DNA of 9,821 bases from Acidobacteriota bacterium (lineage in GTDB: Bacteria; Acidobacteriota; Blastocatellia; Pyrinomonadales; Pyrinomonadaceae): NCBI GenBank assembly GCA_020201365.1, contig JAIVGV010000367.1:1-9821 (forward strand). Direction: 5' to 3'. The first letter of the stretch is position 1. The number at the start of each line of letters is the position of its first letter. Of this stretch, positions 6,381 to 9,821 are shown one piece after another. The notes beneath the pieces are model-generated. The model did no database searches. It was given only the letters and a program-made list of their open reading frames with translations, and had not been told where the DNA came from. The position numbers and the translations under genes are program-made.

Positions 6381-6473
6381 GTAACAAAACGCGAACGACG
6401 GAGTAGGAACGATGAGCGATGAGCAGAAGGCAGTTGCTTTTCGTTCATCGTCCATCGTTCCTACTTCATCATT
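6366..6473. repeat. Heptad inverted-repeat element D
   Basis: This is the longest element. AGTGACA, AGTGACA and AGTAACA (6366-6386) precede a long imperfect hairpin, 6400-6432 with 6435-6467. Its core AGTAGGAACGATG (6402-6414) pairs perfectly with 6453-6465. Left heptads include AGTAGGA, ACGATGA and GCGATGA; right heptads on - include AGTAGGA (6459-6465), ACGATGG (6452-6458), ACGATGA (6445-6451) and ACGAAAA. The right arm ends two bases before the crotonase stop codon (6469-6471), so the hairpin follows that gene directly and a T-rich stretch (complement of 6379-6390) comes after it. It may act as a 3' end or stability structure for the upstream unit. Confidence 0.8.
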
Positions 6474-7107
6474 TTCCTTTGAAGACGGGCTTGCGCTTTT
6501 CGAGGAAGGCGCGCGTGCCTTCGCGCACGTCCTCGGTCGAGAAGAGGCGTGCGAAGAGTTCGGCTTCGAGGGCGAGCCCCTCTTCGAGCGGCGCGCGCGC
6601 ACCACGCGTGACGGCTTCGAGGCAGGCGCGCACGGCGAGCGGCGCGTGCTCGTCAATCGCGCGGGCGAGCGATTCGGCTTCCGCCATCAGTTGATCGGGT
6701 TCGGCGACGCGGTTGACGACGCCGAGGCGCAGCGCCTCTTCCGCCGTGAGCGCGTCGCCCGCGAGCATGGCGGCGAGCGCGCGCCCCGCGCCGACCGCGC
6801 GCGCGAGCCGCTGCGTGCCGCCGTAAGCCGGGAGCACGCCGAGCTTCGATTCAGGAAGTGAGAACGTCGCGCTGGTCGCCGCGACGCGGAGGTGGCACGC
6901 GAGCGCGAGTTCGCAGCCGCCGCCCGCCGCCGTGCCGTTGACGGCGGCGATGACGGGAACATTGCACAGCTCTATCCGGTCGCAGACTTCCTGACCGCGC
7001 CGTGAAGCCTCGCGCGCGCCAGCCTCGTCGAGAGCGGCGATCTGCGCGATGTCCGTGCCCGCGCAGAAAGCCTCGCGCCCCGCGCCCGTCAGGATCGCGG
7101 CGCGCAA
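6469..7107 (-). CDS. Enoyl-CoA hydratase/isomerase (crotonase) family, N-terminally truncated
   Basis: Crotonases hydrate trans-2-enoyl-CoA to 3-hydroxyacyl-CoA. The open frame from a TTG at 7107 gives 212 residues, against about 255-260 for the family. The retained parts are good: oxyanion-hole segment GREAFCAGTDI (10-20), second oxyanion and acid/base segment VNGTAAGGGCELALA with the conserved Glu, then FSLPESKLGVLPAYGGTQRL carrying the second catalytic Glu, and the usual FLEKRKPVFKGK end. Missing is the first ~46 residues, including the early strands and the LNRP...NAL motif near the CoA site. In the same frame a TGA lies at 7146-7144, so the frame cannot be extended to recover them. A matching N-terminal start lies in another frame (7147-7112). 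It follows hbd in the same unit, as expected for a beta-oxidation or butyryl-CoA pathway pair. Whether the product folds is doubtful; it may be a recent pseudogene or a sequencing error. Confidence 0.75.
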   Translation of the reverse strand: MRAAILTGAGREAFCAGTDIAQIAALDEAGAREASRRGQEVCDRIELCNVPVIAAVNGTAAGGGCELALACHLRVAATSATFSLPESKLGVLPAYGGTQRLARAVGAGRALAAMLAGDALTAEEALRLGVVNRVAEPDQLMAEAESLARAIDEHAPLAVRACLEAVTRGARAPLEEGLALEAELFARLFSTEDVREGTRAFLEKRKPVFKGK

Positions 7108-7123
7108 ACGCTCAGCCGCGATC
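7093..7123. repeat. Palindrome at the crotonase break
   Basis: GATCGCGGC at 7093-7101 and GCCGCGATC at 7115-7123 are perfect 9-base reverse complements around a 13-base loop (7102-7114). The loop holds both the TGA that ends the N-terminal remnant and the TTG that could start the truncated crotonase. A three-base inner pairing around TTTG is possible on the - strand. Confidence 0.7.
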
Positions 7124-7147
7124 TTCCACTTTGATTTCGTCGCTCAA
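7112..7147 (-). pseudogene. Remnant of the crotonase N-terminus, cut off by TGA
   Basis: Three bases after the hbd stop, a TTG at 7147 opens an 11-codon frame encoding MSDEIKVEDRG and then TGA (7114-7112). This composition and placement are typical of the beginning of an enoyl-CoA hydratase. The conserved crotonase frame resumes immediately, shifted by one base. By comparison with E. coli PaaF, about 35 codons expected between the two pieces are absent. The joint lies within a perfect inverted repeat (7093-7101 with 7115-7123). Confidence 0.55.
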
Positions 7148-7150
7148 GGC

Positions 7151-8041
<891 letters not shown>

Positions 8042-8052
8042 CTTTTACAATT

Positions 8053-8057
8053 CTCCT
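8053..8057 (-). promoter_or_regulatory. Shine-Dalgarno site of hbd
   Basis: On the - strand AGGAG lies 11 bases before the hbd ATG (8041-8039). It is the only clear ribosome-binding sequence seen before a gene in this window and fixes the hbd start at 8041. Confidence 0.65.
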
Positions 8058-8113
8058 GTCGTCAGAAAGTTTGATTGCCTGAACCCGCTTGTTCGGTCGT
8101 CTCAACGCGCCGT

Positions 8114-9499
8114 TCATCGCGCGGGGGCGTTCGGCGCGGATGTCGAGTCCCTTTCGCCCTGTGGCGCTTGATCCTGCTGATTCTCGTCGTCTAACTCGAC
8201 GCCGAACCTATCGCCGTTCGCCTTCACCCAGTCGTTTGAGCGCTTATCCCACACTTGAAAGTCGGCTTCGAGACGCCTTGCGAGCATCTGTCCGCGCGTC
8301 GAGGCTCGTTCCCGCGCGTCCAGCGCGGTGAAGTCGTGTGCTCTGACGACGAGCGCGCGCAGGTCTGCGAGAAGCTGCGCGGAGTCTGCGTCGAAGGCTC
8401 GCGCCGCGTCGATCTTTTTGAGCGCGGCTTCGGGAGCCTTCGCGTCCGCGCCGTCGAGCGCGGCGTGGACGGCAGACCGCCCCGAGTTGATGGCGGCGAT
8501 GAAGGAATCCCTGATCCTGTCCTGCTCCGCTTCGGCGCGGCTGACCTGCGGCGCGCGCGCGGCGTTCGTCGCGAAGTGGCGCGCGACCTCGCCGAAGCTG
8601 ACGACGACGAGCGCGAGCGCGACGACTTGCAGCGCGTGCCACGTCAGCGCGACCGAGCCGCGCTCGCCCGGTCGCTTGTAGTTGACGACGAGCGCGAAGA
8701 GCATCCCGGCGGCGAGACCGCCGAGGTGCGCGGCGTTGTCTATGAAGGGGATCGTGTAGCCGATGAAGAGGTTGATCAGAATCGTCGGCAGCATCCCGAA
8801 GCCGAACGCGCGCTTGAACCCTTCGGGCAGCTCGTGCCGGTACTTGATGCCGAAGACGAAGAGCACGCCCACCAAGCCGAAGAGCGCGCCCGACGCGCCC
8901 GCCGACGGTCCGTCGCCGCCGCGGAAGATGAAACTCCCGAGCACGCCGGGCTTGCCGCCGACGCTCGAAGCGAAGTAGCTCGCGGCGACCCCGGCGACGC
9001 CCGTCGCGATCCAGAAGACGACGAAGCGCGCCGAGCCGTAGAGCCGCTCGACGTAAGGTCCGAGCATGAAGAGGCTGTACATGTTCACGAACAGGTGCAG
9101 CCAGCCGATGTGTATGAAGACGGGCGTGACGAGCCGCCACCACTGGCGCTGGTTGATGAGCGAGTTGTACTTCGCGCCGAACGCGCGCAAGACCGGCTCG
9201 CTCTCCGTCCCGCCCGAGCGCGACATGAGCACGAAGACGAAGACGTTCAGGGCGAGGAAGACGAACGTGAACGTCGCGGGGCGGGCGAGCACGGCGCGCG
9301 CGAAGCGGACGGTCTCGACGTCGTACGCGCGCGCCGGTCGCCCCGTGCGCGCGGCGGCGCGCGGCGACTCCTCGCGCGGCGCGACGACCGCAGCGCCGCA
9401 GACCGCGCACGCCGCCTGGCCCGCGCCGACGAGCGCGCCGCAGTTGCGGCACACGCTCGGTCGCCCGGCGTACTGGTTCGTTGGCTGCGGCTCAGACAA
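8114..9499 (-). CDS. Rhomboid-family intramembrane serine protease with N-terminal zinc ribbon
   Basis: Rhomboids cleave membrane proteins within or next to a transmembrane helix. This 461-residue protein begins with a C4 zinc ribbon (Cys17, Cys20, Cys31, Cys34) and a basic linker (41-60). The membrane core is about 73-305. It contains HLFVNM with His135 and Asn139 (the HxxxN oxyanion motif), catalytic Ser203 in GASGALFG and catalytic His258 in NAAHLGGLAAGM. A 20-residue Gly-rich loop (180-200) precedes the serine. A last hydrophobic helix is at about 287-303. Residues 310-461 form a soluble, Ala/charged, probably helical tail with no recognised domain and an acidic, Gln/Asp-rich end. All catalytic residues are intact, so an active protease is expected; the substrate is unknown. 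The start is TTG at 9499: a TGA two codons upstream excludes a longer form, and later starts would cut into the ribbon or core. It is first in the unit with hbd. Confidence 0.92.
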   Translation of the reverse strand: MSEPQPTNQYAGRPSVCRNCGALVGAGQAACAVCGAAVVAPREESPRAAARTGRPARAYDVETVRFARAVLARPATFTFVFLALNVFVFVLMSRSGGTESEPVLRAFGAKYNSLINQRQWWRLVTPVFIHIGWLHLFVNMYSLFMLGPYVERLYGSARFVVFWIATGVAGVAASYFASSVGGKPGVLGSFIFRGGDGPSAGASGALFGLVGVLFVFGIKYRHELPEGFKRAFGFGMLPTILINLFIGYTIPFIDNAAHLGGLAAGMLFALVVNYKRPGERGSVALTWHALQVVALALVVVSFGEVARHFATNAARAPQVSRAEAEQDRIRDSFIAAINSGRSAVHAALDGADAKAPEAALKKIDAARAFDADSAQLLADLRALVVRAHDFTALDARERASTRGQMLARRLEADFQVWDKRSNDWVKANGDRFGVELDDENQQDQAPQGERDSTSAPNAPAR

Positions 9500-9574
9500 A
9501 GCTCACTCTGGCGCTCGCGCGATCCGGCGCGGGCGGCGCTCTCGTCCATTCTTGTCTGCTTACGAGCTCGCGCG

Positions 9575-9603
9575 ATTCTACCCGAACGCCGGATGAGTGT
9601 CAT
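9575..9603 (-). promoter_or_regulatory. Predicted sigma-70-type promoter for the rhomboid gene
   Basis: On the - strand ATGACA (9598-9603) and TAGAAT (9575-9580) are separated by exactly 17 bases; each matches consensus at five of six positions. Transcription would start near 9568, leaving an untranslated leader of about 69 bases before the TTG at 9499. It probably drives rhomboid, hbd and the crotonase together, since no better promoter is seen before hbd. Confidence 0.55.
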
Positions 9604-9821
9604 GCGCGTGCCCGGTCGCGCGCGGCGACGCGGCGGCGCGACTCAGCCGCGAGCGCGCTGCCCGCCGAGGCGCGGCGGAGCGAGTTCGCCCGCCGCCTAT
9701 TTTTCCCGCGCCCCCAAGCGCCGCCGCGCCACTCGTCCCGCCGCCGCGCGCCTCCCGATTCGGCTGACCGATCCGCTTCAAGCTGACCGCGCGTGACCGA
9801 CAATCTCTGTCAGTCCCCGCG
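9604..9821. other. GC-rich noncoding stretch at the window edge
   Basis: Together with the promoter and leader this makes 322 bases without a credible gene. Short open frames exist but have the Arg/Ala/Ser composition of chance translation. Structure seen: an inverted repeat GACCGACA (9795-9802) with TGTCAGTC (9808-9815), eight pairs with one wobble on the - strand, and a GC stem 9672-9678 with 9690-9696 followed by TATTTTT on +. Neither can be tied to a gene within the window. Confidence 0.4.

Noticed and set aside
7093..7147. Programmed +1 frameshift at GGC-TGA-G as the way to express a normal crotonase
   Set aside because: The shift would join the two frames, but about 35 codons of the family's N-terminal fold would still be missing, so it does not explain the gene.
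8042..8113. Separate promoter for hbd in the 72-base gap after the rhomboid gene
   Set aside because: A TTGAGA word is present on the - strand but no acceptable -10 box lies 16-18 bases downstream. Read-through from the rhomboid promoter is simpler.
9672..9704. GC stem (9672-9678/9690-9696) followed by TATTTTT, resembling a + strand terminator
   Set aside because: No + strand gene ends before it, and seven-base GC stems arise by chance in such GC-rich sequence.
8255..9796. A 513-codon open frame on the + strand opposite the rhomboid gene
   Set aside because: Composition is Arg/Ala/Glu-rich low complexity with no motif. The - strand has an intact rhomboid catalytic core and zinc ribbon.

Overview
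The window is a high-GC bacterial chromosome segment with housekeeping and metabolic genes and no mobile element, phage gene, CRISPR array, tRNA or rRNA that I can see. The gene set (amidase behind a Tat-signal protein, CheA kinase, ribH-nusB, a 3-hydroxyacyl-CoA dehydrogenase/crotonase pair, a rhomboid with a zinc ribbon) and the use of TTG and GTG starts with weak Shine-Dalgarno signals would fit Acidobacteriota (Blastocatellia-like). That placement is an impression from protein style, not a demonstrated one.

Layout. The left 2.4 kb is read on the + strand: a small Tat-signal, proline-rich protein (7-438), an amidase-signature enzyme (532-1959) and a four-helix membrane protein (2044-2376). 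From 2394 to 9499 all genes are on the - strand. In their own reading order they are: a rhomboid-family membrane protein (9499-8114), 3-hydroxybutyryl-CoA dehydrogenase (8041-7151), an enoyl-CoA hydratase with a damaged N-terminus (6469-7107, remnant to 7147), ribH (6303-5797), nusB (5736-5119) and a CheA histidine kinase (4926-2419). The two groups converge on a bidirectional terminator at 2394-2422. Two good sigma-70-type promoters face the - strand, one before the rhomboid gene (9575-9603) and one before ribH (6352-6380). They divide the - strand into a rhomboid/fatty-acyl-CoA unit and a ribH-nusB unit; cheA may belong to the latter or be separate.

The most unusual content is intergenic. 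Four gaps between co-oriented genes (439-531, 1960-2043, 5737-5830, 6366-6473) each hold an inverted pair of arrays built from 7-base words (for example ACGATGA, AGTNGGA, AGGCGGA, AGTGACA). The arms fold into stems. At three loci the variable base of the AGTNGGA word is G, C or A on the left arm and its exact complement on the right arm, a compensatory pattern that points to a maintained hairpin. The elements touch genes: one writes the last ten codons of ribH, one overlaps the crotonase stop codon and supplies the -35 box of the ribH promoter, and one ends four bases before a start codon. I know of no described family matching this exactly; heptanucleotide repeats in cyanobacteria (STRRs) and palindromic REP/BIME elements are the nearest known analogues.

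The second notable point is the crotonase gene. A plausible start follows the dehydrogenase stop by three bases, but it runs only 11 codons into a TGA. The conserved frame resumes one base out of phase, about 35 codons further along the family alignment, and a perfect 9-base inverted repeat straddles the joint. This looks like a real internal deletion or an assembly error.
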